Under the pieces are notes generated by a model, which did not search any database, had not been told where the DNA came from, and worked only from the letters and a program-made list of their open reading frames with translations. The translations under genes were made by a program, and so were the position numbers. Positions 15,502-22,814 of a DNA stretch of 31,050 bases are shown piece by piece. Numbering within the stretch: the first letter of the stretch is position 1; each line of letters opens with the position of its first letter. The stretch is from Myxococcales bacterium (GTDB lineage: Bacteria; Myxococcota; UBA796; SXON01), in the NCBI GenBank assembly GCA_009692585.1, contig SHYX01000049.1:1-31050 (forward strand), given 5' to 3'.

Positions 15502-16842
15502 CTATATCAACTGCATGAGGGTCTGGAGGGTTTCGTTTGCGGTACTGATCACCTTGCTGGACGCCTGGTAGGAGCGCTGGGCCGTGATCATCGAGACGAA
15601 CTGGCCTTCGAGGTCGACGTTGGACTTCTCCAGCGCGTTGCCCGCGATCGAGCCGCGGCCGCCGGTCCCGGCCATGCCCACCGCCGCCTGGCCGGCGTCG
15701 GGAGTGGCGCGGAACAGGGCGCCCCCGACGCGCTCCAGGCCCTGCGGGGCCTGGAAGCTGGCCAGGCCTACCCGGCCGATCTCCACGGCTTCGCCGTTGG
15801 AGTAGGCGCCCGTCAGCGTTCCGTCGGTGCCGACCGAGATTCCGGTGAGCTGCCCCGACATCGTCCCGTCCTGCGCGATCGCGGTGAGCGCCGACTCCTC
15901 TCCCGACATCGAGACCACGCCATCGGTCTCGACCCCGGTGCTGTCCAAGCCGAAGTCGAAGAAAATGCTGGGGGTGTCGGTTCCGCCGAAATTCCAGATG
16001 GTGGCGGTGGCGGTGTCGGTCTGGGTGCTGCCCGTCAGCACGCCGTCGGTGTCGAAGGTCAGCGTGCCGGAGGCGACCTCGAAGCCGTAGCCCGTGTCGG
16101 TCGAGAACTGCGTGCCGGTGGAGTCGTAGGCCTCGCTGGCGTCGACCACGGCGCGCCAGCTCCAGTCGTTGGCGCCGCTGCGTTCGTACAGGACGGTCAC
16201 GTCGTGGCCGACACCACGGCTGTCGTAGATGGTCGTGGAGGAGGTGAACTGCGCGGCCGTTCCCGCATCGACCAGGGTGCTGGCGCCGGTACCGGTGCCG
16301 AAGAAGTCGAGCCCTGCGACATCGGTGGCGACGTCCTCCCCGGCGGAGAGCGTCGTCTCCAACACGATGTTCGCCGTCGGCGTGCCGGGCACGTCGGTGG
16401 TGGGGAGCTTCAGGTCGCCGAGCGCCGCGGAGACGGCCACGCCATCGCCCGAGTAGCCCTGGACCCGCATGCCGTTGCCGCTGACGACGTAGCCTTCGTC
16501 GTCGTAGCTGAACTCGCCGGAACGGGTGTAGAAGTCCTGGGTGCCGTCGCTGACGACGAAGAAGCCGCTGCCGTCGATGGCCATGTCCAGCGCGTTGTCG
16601 GTGGTATCGAAGGAACCCTGCCCGAGCATGGTGTTGACCCGACTGGTGGCCGCACCAGCGCCGACCTGGCCGCCCCCGTTGACCCCGAAGACGTGCTGGG
16701 GAAGGAAGTCGACAAACGAGGCGCGACCGCCTTTGTAGCCGGTGGTGTTGAGGTTGGCGATGTTGTCGCCGATGACGTTCATCCAGGTGCTGGTGACGCC
16801 GAGGCCGGCGGCGCCGACGTTGAGGGCAGAGAACAGAGACAT
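15502..16842 (-). CDS. flgE: Flagellar hook protein FlgE
   Basis: A 446-residue axial protein. The N-terminus (M-S-L-F-S-A-L-N-V-G-A-A-G-L...N-V-I-G-D-N-I-A-N-L-N-T-T-G-Y-K) is the rod/hook heptad domain, and the C-terminus (L-E-K-S-N-V-D-L...F-V-S-M-I-T-A-Q-R-S-Y-Q-A-S) the matching D0 helix; the centre contains the hook-specific FlgE D2 beta domain. Exported through the type III gate and polymerised under the FlgD cap. A strong AAGGAAGG ribosome-binding site precedes the ATG. The 101-bp gap upstream holds a short hairpin but no sigma-28-like site. Confidence 0.95.
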   Translation of the reverse strand: MSLFSALNVGAAGLGVTSTWMNVIGDNIANLNTTGYKGGRASFVDFLPQHVFGVNGGGQVGAGAATSRVNTMLGQGSFDTTDNALDMAIDGSGFFVVSDGTQDFYTRSGEFSYDDEGYVVSGNGMRVQGYSGDGVAVSAALGDLKLPTTDVPGTPTANIVLETTLSAGEDVATDVAGLDFFGTGTGASTLVDAGTAAQFTSSTTIYDSRGVGHDVTVLYERSGANDWSWRAVVDASEAYDSTGTQFSTDTGYGFEVASGTLTFDTDGVLTGSTQTDTATATIWNFGGTDTPSIFFDFGLDSTGVETDGVVSMSGEESALTAIAQDGTMSGQLTGISVGTDGTLTGAYSNGEAVEIGRVGLASFQAPQGLERVGGALFRATPDAGQAAVGMAGTGGRGSIAGNALEKSNVDLEGQFVSMITAQRSYQASSKVISTANETLQTLMQLI

Positions 16843-16869
16843 GGTGACCTTCCTTGTGGGTGTGTGCCC

Positions 16870-16884
16870 CGGTCATACTGACCG
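16870..16884 (-). promoter_or_regulatory. Short hairpin in the flgE leader region
   Basis: A perfect 6-bp stem (CGGTCA and TGACCG) with a 3-nt loop lies 27 bp upstream of the flgE ATG. Between it and the start is ACAAGGA, which overlaps the ribosome-binding site and equals the core of the CsrA-binding consensus ACARGGA. Hook-gene control by CsrA is an inference from this match only. The same palindrome could also be a protein-binding operator. Confidence 0.3.
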
Positions 16885-16943
16885 TGGCGTTTTTCGGGCC
16901 CCCTTGGAATATCCTTGGTCCAGCCCGAGTTTCTACGGTTCGC

Positions 16944-17345
16944 CTAGCGGGCGACCACCGTGGAATCGATATTGGTGAAGATGTTGCCGATGGCTTCCTG
17001 GCGCGTGAGTGCGGTGATCACTTTTCGGTCGGAAACGCCGACAATGAAGGCGTTGTCGCCCAAGAGCACGAGGCTCTCCTTGGCGCCCTTCTGGCGCAGC
17101 TTGTCCACCGCGGCGCCGAGATCGTCGAGGTCGGCGTCGTCGAGCGTGATGCCGCGCGACTGCAGGCGCGCCTGTGCGTGTTTGCTGAAGGTGACGCCGC
17201 CCGTGGTCGCCTTGGCCGGCGCCGGAGCGGACTGCGGCTGGAGGAGCGACTCCAGCGCCTCTCCGAAGCCCGGCAGGGCTTCGAGGCCCCGGTCGGGGCC
17301 GGTGCTCGGTCCGACCGAGCCGACGCGTCCGAAGGGACCGATCAT
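16944..17345 (-). CDS. Flagellar operon protein of the TIGR02530 type
   Basis: A 133-residue protein between flgD and flgE, the standard place of this family in spirochaetes, Firmicutes and Bdellovibrio-type clusters. The conserved core is V-T-F-S-K-H-A-Q-A-R-L-Q-S-R-G-I at about 51-66, followed by a helix and strand pattern ending A-L-T-R-Q-E-A-I-G-N-I-F-T-N-I-D. Its molecular job is not established; a role in hook assembly is assumed from location. The ATG overlaps the flgD stop (ATGA). Confidence 0.85.
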   Translation of the reverse strand: MIGPFGRVGSVGPSTGPDRGLEALPGFGEALESLLQPQSAPAPAKATTGGVTFSKHAQARLQSRGITLDDADLDDLGAAVDKLRQKGAKESLVLLGDNAFIVGVSDRKVITALTRQEAIGNIFTNIDSTVVAR

Positions 17346-18019
17346 TCGGTCGGCTCCCCGAGGCTCTGGATCGAGCCGAGCTCGATGGAGATGCCATCCA
17401 TCGTCAAGAGCGGCGAGCCGCTCGAGAGGTCCATGCCGTCGATGCGCCCCGTCATCTGCTCGGTGACCTCGACTTCGGTGCCCTCGGCATTGGTGGCGGT
17501 GATCGAGAAGGAGTAGTCACCCTCCGGACAGGCCTGGCCGTCGAGGCTCTTGCCGTCCCAGGTGTAGGCGCCGTCCCCCGCGGACATCGGGCCGAGGTCC
17601 TTGGTGAAGACGACTTCGCCGTCAGAGTTGGTGATGGTGATCGACGAGGCGGTCGCGGCGCCACTTGCGTCGTAGGTGACGGTCTCGTCGCCCGTCCCCG
17701 GGTAATGGAACTCGTTCCCGGTCGCGACGACATCCTTGCCGATGAGCCCGGTGAGTGCGGCGTTGTTCATCGACATGTTTACGAGGTACAGCGACTCCAT
17801 CCCATCCGAGAGTCCCTGGAGCTGCTCGAGCGAGGAGAACTGGGCGAGCTGCGCTACGAACTCGGCGTTCTCCATGGGGTTGAGGGGGTCCTGGTGTTGG
17901 AGCTGCGTGGTCAGGAGCTTGAGGAAGGCATCCTTGCCCAGCTCGTCCGTCGGGCCGCTGCTCTGGGCCGCCAGGGCGGCTTGCTGGTCGGCGCTGTAGA
18001 CTCCGGCGAGGGGGCTCAT
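17342..18019 (-). CDS. flgD: Flagellar hook cap (scaffold) protein FlgD
   Basis: A 225-residue protein. The N-terminal half has the family signature G-K-D-A-F-L-K-L-L-T-T-Q-L-Q-H-Q-D-P-L-N-P-M-E-N (29-52) and a F-V-A-Q-L-A-Q-F-S-S-L-E-Q segment; the rest is the FlgD tudor/Ig-like pair with a Y-T-W-D-G-K-S-L-D-G-Q loop. FlgD is exported to cap the growing hook and guide FlgE. Its start lies 36 nt after the fliK stop, and a sigma-28-like promoter fills this gap. The ATG at 18019 is preceded by a purine-rich stretch but no clear ribosome-binding site. Confidence 0.95.
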   Translation of the reverse strand: MSPLAGVYSADQQAALAAQSSGPTDELGKDAFLKLLTTQLQHQDPLNPMENAEFVAQLAQFSSLEQLQGLSDGMESLYLVNMSMNNAALTGLIGKDVVATGNEFHYPGTGDETVTYDASGAATASSITITNSDGEVVFTKDLGPMSAGDGAYTWDGKSLDGQACPEGDYSFSITATNAEGTEVEVTEQMTGRIDGMDLSSGSPLLTMDGISIELGSIQSLGEPTE

Positions 18020-18026
18020 GTTCTTC

Positions 18027-18053
18027 TCTTCGGTCGGGGCTGGGGGTTCTTTA
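18027..18053 (-). promoter_or_regulatory. Sigma-28-like promoter of flgD
   Basis: The minus strand reads TAAA, 15 nt, ACCGAAGA, with the -35 box 2 nt after the fliK stop codon. The -10 box ends 7 nt before the flgD ATG, so the predicted start of transcription falls on or beside the start codon. GAAGAGAAGAA next to it is purine-rich and might act as a weak ribosome-binding site on read-through transcripts. Confidence 0.5.
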
Positions 18054-18055
18054 GG

Positions 18056-19609
18056 CTACACCGCACGATTGAGCAGGCCACCGCGGATGAGGCCGGCGAT
18101 GGCGGGGCGACGCGGCTTTGCGGGGGCCGGCGGGGGGGCCTCCTCACGACGGCCATTGCCGCTGGCATGCTGATGCGTGGTGCCGCCAGAGTTGGCGGCT
18201 TCGCCCTGGTGGGCGGCCTCCACGGCGCGGTTGGTCTCGCCGCGGGGAGCGTTGGGGGCCATGAACTCGATGCGATGCAGGGTCAGGCCCTCGGCGGCGA
18301 GGCGGTCACGGAGCTCGGGGGTCGCGTCGGCGACCATGCGGTGCAACTCGGCGTCCCCGCGGAGGACCAGGTCCAAGAGCTCGGCATGGCGCACCATGTC
18401 CACCTCCCAGTGGCCCAACGCGTCGTCGAGGCGGAGGGTGAGTCGGTCGGCAACGCGGGCGCCGGCATCCTGCACCTCGCCGAGCGCTTCGGTCTTTCCG
18501 GCCACGTCGGCCAGATTTTCGAGGGGTAGTTCGCTGGTCGAGACGGGAAGGGCCCCGTGGACCACGAACTCGAACTGGTCGGGCACCCACGCGGCGCCGG
18601 TACCGGCGCCATCGTGCGGCTGGGAGGTGTCCGCCTCGGCGCCGGTGGGCGTGCCTTCGCCGGCCGTCTCGTCGAAGTCGCCGTTGGCCGCAGCCACGCG
18701 TTGAAGGTCGAAGCTGGTGTTGGCCGCCTCGGGCGTGGCCACCTCGGTCGTGCGCAGGGGGAGCCGGGCCGCTTCCGTGCGCACCGGCGTGGTCGTGGTC
18801 GGGGCCGCGACCATTTTTTCCAGGGCCGCCACCGCTCTTCCGCGGGTCGCGATCGACGCTTCGCGGGCGGCGGACGCGGGGGTGTTGTCGTTTGGCCGGA
18901 AGGTCGGGAATTCGCAGATCAACCCCGGGTCGCGAATCGGATCCGCCAGCAGCAGGGAAGGAATGACGACGGGCGCCGCCGGTGGGGCGGGGAAGGCGTC
19001 CACCTCGATCGAGGCGTCCAGCAGCATCAGGTTGGTGCGCAGGCCGTCCGCGGGCGCAGCCCGATCGAGCACCGGCTCCAGGGCCGTGGTCAGCTCGGTG
19101 AGCGGGCCCGAGAACGGGGGCGGCGTCGGCATGATGACCGGGAACGGGGGCGGCGTCGGCATGACGACCGGGAACGGCACCAGCGCGGCGAACTCCGCTT
19201 CCGCGACGTTCTCGAACTCGACCTCGCCGGCGTCAACATCCGGAAATCCGGCGCCTTCTGCGAAGCTCCGCAGTCTTGCTTCGCGCAAGAGCGGCAAGGG
19301 CGCCAGGCGCGGGGGCGTCGGCATGACGACCGGGAACGGCACCAGCGCGGCGAACTCCGCAACCGCGACGTTCTCGAACTCGACCTCGCCGGCGTCAACA
19401 TCCGGAAATCCGGCGCCTTCTGCGAAGCTCCGCAGTCTTGTTTCGAGCAAGAGCGGCAAGGGCGCCAGGCGCGGGGGCGGGGGCGGCACGCTGACCGCGC
19501 CGAGAACCACTGCGAAGCTGGTCGGCGGGGTCGCCGGGCTGAACGCGCGCGCGGCGGCGCCGGCGGGGAGCCGGGGCAGGCTGAATGCGGCGGGCATCGT
19601 GGAACTCAT
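18056..19609 (-). CDS. fliK: Flagellar hook-length control protein FliK with an internal 54-residue duplication
   Basis: A 517-residue protein. The last third has the FliK C-terminal (Flg_hook) domain at about 390-455: L-T-L-R-L-D-D-A-L-G-H-W-E-V-D...L-R-D-R-L-A-A-E-G-L-T-L-H-R-I-E-F, which contacts FlhB to switch export specificity. The N-terminal two thirds are Pro/Ala-rich and probably extended, as expected for a hook-length ruler. Two adjacent copies of a 54-residue unit (about 45-152), starting P-R-L-A-P-L-P-L-L, differ at only a few residues, and shorter Pro-Met-Thr-Pro repeats follow. The ATG at 19609 overlaps the stop of the MotE-like gene (ATGA); earlier in-frame starts lie in that gene. 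Confidence 0.85.
   Translation of the reverse strand: MSSTMPAAFSLPRLPAGAAARAFSPATPPTSFAVVLGAVSVPPPPPRLAPLPLLLETRLRSFAEGAGFPDVDAGEVEFENVAVAEFAALVPFPVVMPTPPRLAPLPLLREARLRSFAEGAGFPDVDAGEVEFENVAEAEFAALVPFPVVMPTPPPFPVIMPTPPPFSGPLTELTTALEPVLDRAAPADGLRTNLMLLDASIEVDAFPAPPAAPVVIPSLLLADPIRDPGLICEFPTFRPNDNTPASAAREASIATRGRAVAALEKMVAAPTTTTPVRTEAARLPLRTTEVATPEAANTSFDLQRVAAANGDFDETAGEGTPTGAEADTSQPHDGAGTGAAWVPDQFEFVVHGALPVSTSELPLENLADVAGKTEALGEVQDAGARVADRLTLRLDDALGHWEVDMVRHAELLDLVLRGDAELHRMVADATPELRDRLAAEGLTLHRIEFMAPNAPRGETNRAVEAAHQGEAANSGGTTHQHASGNGRREEAPPPAPAKPRRPAIAGLIRGGLLNRAV
19153..19476. repeat. 162-bp tandem duplication within fliK
   Basis: Two head-to-tail copies (about 19153-19314 and 19315-19476) differ at 4 positions by direct comparison. 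The period of 162 bp keeps the frame and adds 54 residues to FliK. A shorter related repeat with a period of about 30 bp adjoins it at 19121-19160. The near identity indicates a recent event. Confidence 0.9.
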
Positions 19610-20148
19610 GGTAAGTCCACGGCGACGGGCTCGGCCATCCGTTGGGCGAGCGCGGCCGCCTTCGCGGCGGGCAGCACCGCCAGGAGCTGGCCGGCCTTCT
19701 TGCGCTTCATCTTGTCCAGCACGGTCACGGCGAGCGGCTCGTCCAGTTGGGCGAACATCGGCGCGATGCTCCCCGCGCGGTTGGCTTCGACCATCTTGAC
19801 GATGCCGTCCACGCGGGCGTCGCGCGCGGCGTCGGCGACGCCGATGAGCGCCTGGATATCGGCCCTCGCCTTCTCCAGGGCGGCGAGCCGATCGGTCAGG
19901 CGCGCCTCGGCGGCGGCCAACTCCGCGCGTTGGGAGTCGAGGGCGTCCGCGCGCCCGTCGAGCTCCCGCTCTCGGTGCAGCAGGTCCTGGGCCAGCTGGT
20001 GCGCGCCCTCGTCTTCGAGTGAGCAGTAGCGCTCGATCTCGGATGCGGTCGGATCGCGCCCGGCCCACGCCGCGGTGCCGGTGCCGAGGCCCAGCACGAT
20101 CCCGCCGAACGCGAGAACCCAGGCTCGACGGAGCGTGGTGATTGCCAT
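19606..20148 (-). CDS. MotE-like protein (signal anchor, coiled coil, MgtE-N-like domain)
   Basis: A protein of 180 residues directly upstream of fliK, the usual place of MotE-like genes. It has an N-terminal hydrophobic anchor or signal peptide (about 8-29), a coiled coil rich in Ala, Glu and Arg (about 55-105), and a C-terminal segment (about 125-172: M-F-A-Q-L-D-E-P-L-A-V-T-V-L-D-K-M-K-R-K-K-A-G-Q-L-L-A) that resembles the MgtE N-terminal/FliG-like repeats of MotE. MotE is described as a periplasmic chaperone that helps MotB engage. I prefer the ATG at 20148 over the GTG at 20154. Its usual neighbour fliJ is separated from it by a gene on the other strand. A sigma-28-like site lies just upstream. 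Confidence 0.75.
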   Translation of the reverse strand: MAITTLRRAWVLAFGGIVLGLGTGTAAWAGRDPTASEIERYCSLEDEGAHQLAQDLLHRERELDGRADALDSQRAELAAAEARLTDRLAALEKARADIQALIGVADAARDARVDGIVKMVEANRAGSIAPMFAQLDEPLAVTVLDKMKRKKAGQLLAVLPAAKAAALAQRMAEPVAVDLP

Positions 20149-20155
20149 GCGCACG

Positions 20156-20182
20156 TCTTCGGTCGCGGCAGGGCGAACTTGA
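20156..20182 (-). promoter_or_regulatory. Sigma-28-like promoter of the MotE-like gene
   Basis: The minus strand reads TCAA, 15 nt, ACCGAAGA. The -10 box ends 7 nt before the ATG at 20148. It lies within the 62 bp between divergent starts, so it could have become essential when the hydrolase gene cut the operon. If the GTG at 20154 were used instead, the start codon would lie upstream of the expected transcription start. Confidence 0.5.
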
Positions 20183-20210
20183 GTCAGCGCGGAGCGATAG
20201 ACTGCGGCTC

Positions 20211-21320
20211 ATGGCCCCACGCGTCCTAGCCCTCTTCGCGGTCGTCCAGGCGGTCGCCATCGTCGCACCCGCGCTCTCGTGGCCGTTGTGGATGCTCCAC
20301 TTCGCCGCGCTCGAGGCGTGCCTGCTCGGCGCGGTGGTTGCCCTGCTGGCGATCCTCACCACCGAGGAGCGCTGGGTGACGGCCTCCGCGACGATCGGGG
20401 GACTCGTCTGCCTGGTCCCGGCGCTCTATGTCATTCCGCCCTACATTCGCGAGGGTCAGTCCTTCTCGGTGTGGAACTGGCTGACCGGCGGGAGCGTGCC
20501 GCCGGTCGAGGTCGAGCGCGACGTCGCCCTGGGCGCGACGGTCACCGCGGATGTGTGGCGGGGCCGCGGCGACGGCCCCCGTCCCACGGTCGTGGTGGTG
20601 CACGGCGGGAGCTGGCGTTCCGGCGACAAGGGGGAGCTGCCCCACCTGTCGGCGGTGCTCGCCGATGCCGGATACACCGTGGTCGACGTGCGGTACCGCC
20701 TGGCGGGTGAGGCCCCGTTCCCGGCGGCGATCGAGGACGTCCGGTGCGCGTTGGCCACTCTGGCGGCGGAGCCGGCTCGATTCGGGGTCGATTCGTCGCG
20801 ACTGGCCCTGCTCGGGCGCAGCGCCGGTGGGCAGATCGCGCTGACGGCGGCCTACGCCGACACGTCGATCGCGTCGGCATGCGGGGGGGTGGTGCCGCCA
20901 GTACGGGCGGTCATCTCCGTCTACGGGGTGACCGACGTTGCCTGGGCTCACGACCACCCCTACACCCCCGATGTCGTCGATGGGGTCGCCGCGACGGAGC
21001 TGTACCTGTCGGGGACGCCGACTTCCGCGGCCGAGCGTTATCGCGCCGCGACGCCCCAGAGCTGGGTTCGCGCCGACGTCCCCGAGACCCTCCTGCTCCA
21101 CGGTACCGGCGAAGGTTGTGTGCGACCGGAGAACACCACCTTCCTCAACGACGAGCTCGTCGCGGCGGGTGCCCGGGTCAAGATGGTGCTGGTCCCGTGG
21201 GCGGATCACGGCTTCGACGTGCGCCGTGGGGGCTTCGGCGAGCAGCTTTCTCGGGGGGTGATCCTCCGGTTCCTCGACAGGGTTATGGCGGCGTCCAGGC
21301 TGGCCTCGATCCCGAGCTGA
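20211..21320 (+). CDS. Membrane-anchored alpha/beta-hydrolase (esterase/lipase type) inserted in the flagellar cluster
   Basis: A 369-residue protein with three N-terminal hydrophobic segments (about 5-25, 28-50, 56-76) and a C-terminal alpha/beta-hydrolase domain of the BD-FAE/hormone-sensitive-lipase style. The oxyanion motif H-G-G-S-W is at 131-135, the nucleophile elbow G-R-S-A-G at 202-206 (Ser204), and the catalytic His probably His333 in W-A-D-H-G-F-D. At the usual acid position after H-G-T-G the residue is Glu301 rather than Asp. It should hydrolyse an ester at the outer face of the membrane; the substrate is unknown. It is the only plus-strand gene between 9532 and 27620 and separates motE-like from fliJ. 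A short hairpin follows its stop. Confidence 0.85.
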   Translation: MAPRVLALFAVVQAVAIVAPALSWPLWMLHFAALEACLLGAVVALLAILTTEERWVTASATIGGLVCLVPALYVIPPYIREGQSFSVWNWLTGGSVPPVEVERDVALGATVTADVWRGRGDGPRPTVVVVHGGSWRSGDKGELPHLSAVLADAGYTVVDVRYRLAGEAPFPAAIEDVRCALATLAAEPARFGVDSSRLALLGRSAGGQIALTAAYADTSIASACGGVVPPVRAVISVYGVTDVAWAHDHPYTPDVVDGVAATELYLSGTPTSAAERYRAATPQSWVRADVPETLLLHGTGEGCVRPENTTFLNDELVAAGARVKMVLVPWADHGFDVRRGGFGEQLSRGVILRFLDRVMAASRLASIPS

Positions 21321-21333
21321 TTCAAGCCCGGAT

Positions 21334-21353
21334 GTAGTGCCGGCTGCGGCTAC
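21334..21353. terminator. Weak hairpin between convergent hydrolase and fliJ ends
   Basis: GTA-(gt)-GCCG pairs with CGGC-TAC across a GCTG loop, 7 bp with a 2-nt bulge, between the hydrolase stop (21320) and the fliJ stop (21350-21352). There is no T-run. It may slow both polymerases, but support is weak. Confidence 0.25.
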
Positions 21354-21766
21354 AGGCCGTCGGCTCCGCGCCGCGCCGCGATCTCGTCCATCCGGCGCGC
21401 GTCCCGCGTGGCCTGTTCGCGCTCTTCGCTCCGGGCGTGGGCCTCGATCACGTTGTTGGTGGCGATCTCGTCGCGGACGCGGCCGACGTGGAGGCCGCGT
21501 TTCTGGTCCACCTCACGCTCACGCTGCTGCAGGCGCGCCTCCTCGCGGCGTTCGGCGACTTCCTGGCGCCTGCGGAAGGCGTGGTAGGTCGCCAGGGCGA
21601 AGGGGTCATTGGGGTCGGCGCTGGCGCGGGCCTCGACCACGGCGTTGCGGACGGCCTCGACGCGCTGCGCCTGCACGTCGCGTTCGTCCTCCGCGCGCCG
21701 CAGCATCCCCTGCGACTCCTCGCGCGCGCGGGTCCGAAGGCGCAACAGCGTATGGAGCGCGGACAT
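21350..21766 (-). CDS. fliJ: Flagellar export chaperone FliJ
   Basis: A 138-residue, nearly all-helical coiled-coil protein, rich in Arg, Glu and Ala, with the FliJ start pattern (L-H-T-L-L-R-L-R-T-R-A-R-E-E) and the usual length. FliJ sits in the centre of the FliI hexamer and links it to FlhA. Here it is not directly downstream of fliI: the SPFH gene lies between them, and the hydrolase gene on the other strand follows. It has its own sigma-28-like promoter and may be transcribed alone. Confidence 0.8.
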   Translation of the reverse strand: MSALHTLLRLRTRAREESQGMLRRAEDERDVQAQRVEAVRNAVVEARASADPNDPFALATYHAFRRRQEVAERREEARLQQREREVDQKRGLHVGRVRDEIATNNVIEAHARSEEREQATRDARRMDEIAARRGADGL

Positions 21767-21772
21767 GCCGCT

Positions 21773-21799
21773 TCATCGGTCGGGCGCGGCGGCGGTTGA
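21773..21799 (-). promoter_or_regulatory. Sigma-28-like promoter of fliJ
   Basis: The minus strand reads TCAA, 15 nt, ACCGATGA, in the 60-bp gap after the SPFH gene. The -10 box ends 6 nt before the fliJ ATG, exactly the spacing found at flgI, so a leaderless or nearly leaderless transcript is predicted. No ribosome-binding site is seen before the ATG. Confidence 0.55.
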
Positions 21800-21826
21800 G
21801 TCCTGCCGGCGGCGCGGCGCCAGCCG

Positions 21827-22780
21827 CTACCGCGCCTTCGGCACGTTGGGCACCTGCAACGCGACCAGCCGCTGCATCGTGTCCTGCATCTTGTCGGGCG
21901 AGCCATCCAGGAAGATGACGTTTCCCTTTCCTTCTTCGGCGAAGTGTTTCAGGGACTCCGTCCACATGGAAAACAGGATGAAGCTGACGTCCAGGTTGGC
22001 CTTCTGCATCTCGGCGGCGGCCTCGGTCATGCCGCGTGCGACCTCGTGGCGGAACAGCGCGATGCCCTGCCCACGGAGCTGGGCGGCGACTTTTTCGGCC
22101 TCGGCGGCGATCCGGATCGCGTTGCCCTCGGCCTCGGCCTGCTTGGTGCGGGTGATGAGGAGCGCCTGCCCCTCGTTCTCGGCGGCAGCCCGGAGGTTGC
22201 TGGACGCGACGACCTTGGCCATCGACCGCAAGATCTCCTCGTCGAAGGCGATGTCGTTCATCTGCAGGTCGATGAGGTGGTAGCCCCACTCGGACAGCTG
22301 GGCGTCGAGCTGCTCTTTGACCGAGTCGATGATCTCACGACGCAGGCCGAGGATCTCCGACTGCTTCTTGGTCGCGACAAATGACCGGACGGAACCTTCC
22401 ACCGACCGAACCAGCGCGGTCATGAACGCCCGCTCGTCCACGAACTTGAACGCCACGTTCATGATCGTGTCTTCGTCGTGGTTGAGCACCGAGAACAGCA
22501 GCATCTGCTTGAAGTGGACGTTGGCCTGGTCGATGGTGATGGCCTGGAAGGCAAGCTCCACCGCCCGGTTCTGCAGCGACAGCCGCTGCGACACCGTCTC
22601 GATGATCGGAATCTTCAGGTTCAGGCCCGGACGCAGCACCCGGCCGAACTTGCCGAAGCGGGTCACGATGCCGACACAGCCCTGCTGAATGGTCGTGAAG
22701 CTGCCGCCCAGGGCGACGAGCGTGAACAGTCCGAAGAACGCGACACCCGCGAGGGTCAGAAAACCGAGAAGTTCTTGCAT
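21827..22780 (-). CDS. SPFH/stomatin-like membrane protein within the flagellar operon
   Basis: A 317-residue protein with an N-terminal transmembrane helix (about 3-27), an SPFH (band 7) domain (about 28-195: Q-Q-G-C-V-G-I-V-T-R-F-G-K-F, R-P-G-L-N-L-K-I-P-I-I-E, then A-I-T-I-D-Q-A-N-V-H-F) and an Ala/Glu-rich coiled coil (about 195-265) as in stomatins and prohibitins. Such proteins form large membrane-bound rings that organise membrane domains or regulate proteases and channels. The ATG at 22780 is chosen because it directly precedes the membrane segment. It follows fliI by 34 bp and precedes fliJ by 60 bp on the same strand, so it is very likely co-transcribed with fliFGHI. Confidence 0.88.
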   Translation of the reverse strand: MQELLGFLTLAGVAFFGLFTLVALGGSFTTIQQGCVGIVTRFGKFGRVLRPGLNLKIPIIETVSQRLSLQNRAVELAFQAITIDQANVHFKQMLLFSVLNHDEDTIMNVAFKFVDERAFMTALVRSVEGSVRSFVATKKQSEILGLRREIIDSVKEQLDAQLSEWGYHLIDLQMNDIAFDEEILRSMAKVVASSNLRAAAENEGQALLITRTKQAEAEGNAIRIAAEAEKVAAQLRGQGIALFRHEVARGMTEAAAEMQKANLDVSFILFSMWTESLKHFAEEGKGNVIFLDGSPDKMQDTMQRLVALQVPNVPKAR

Positions 22781-22814
22781 GGCGCACCGGTAGAGCGCCA
22801 CGGGTAACCGACCG

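Noticed and set aside
20142..20211. A sigma-28-like site for the plus-strand hydrolase (GCGATAG before its ATG)
   Set aside because: The -10 lacks CCGA and the tetramer 15 nt upstream is CGAA; too weak beside the six minus-strand sites.
19609..20362. FliK starting upstream at 20362
   Set aside because: That frame runs through the MotE-like gene out of phase; the ATGA overlap at 19606-19609 is the natural start.
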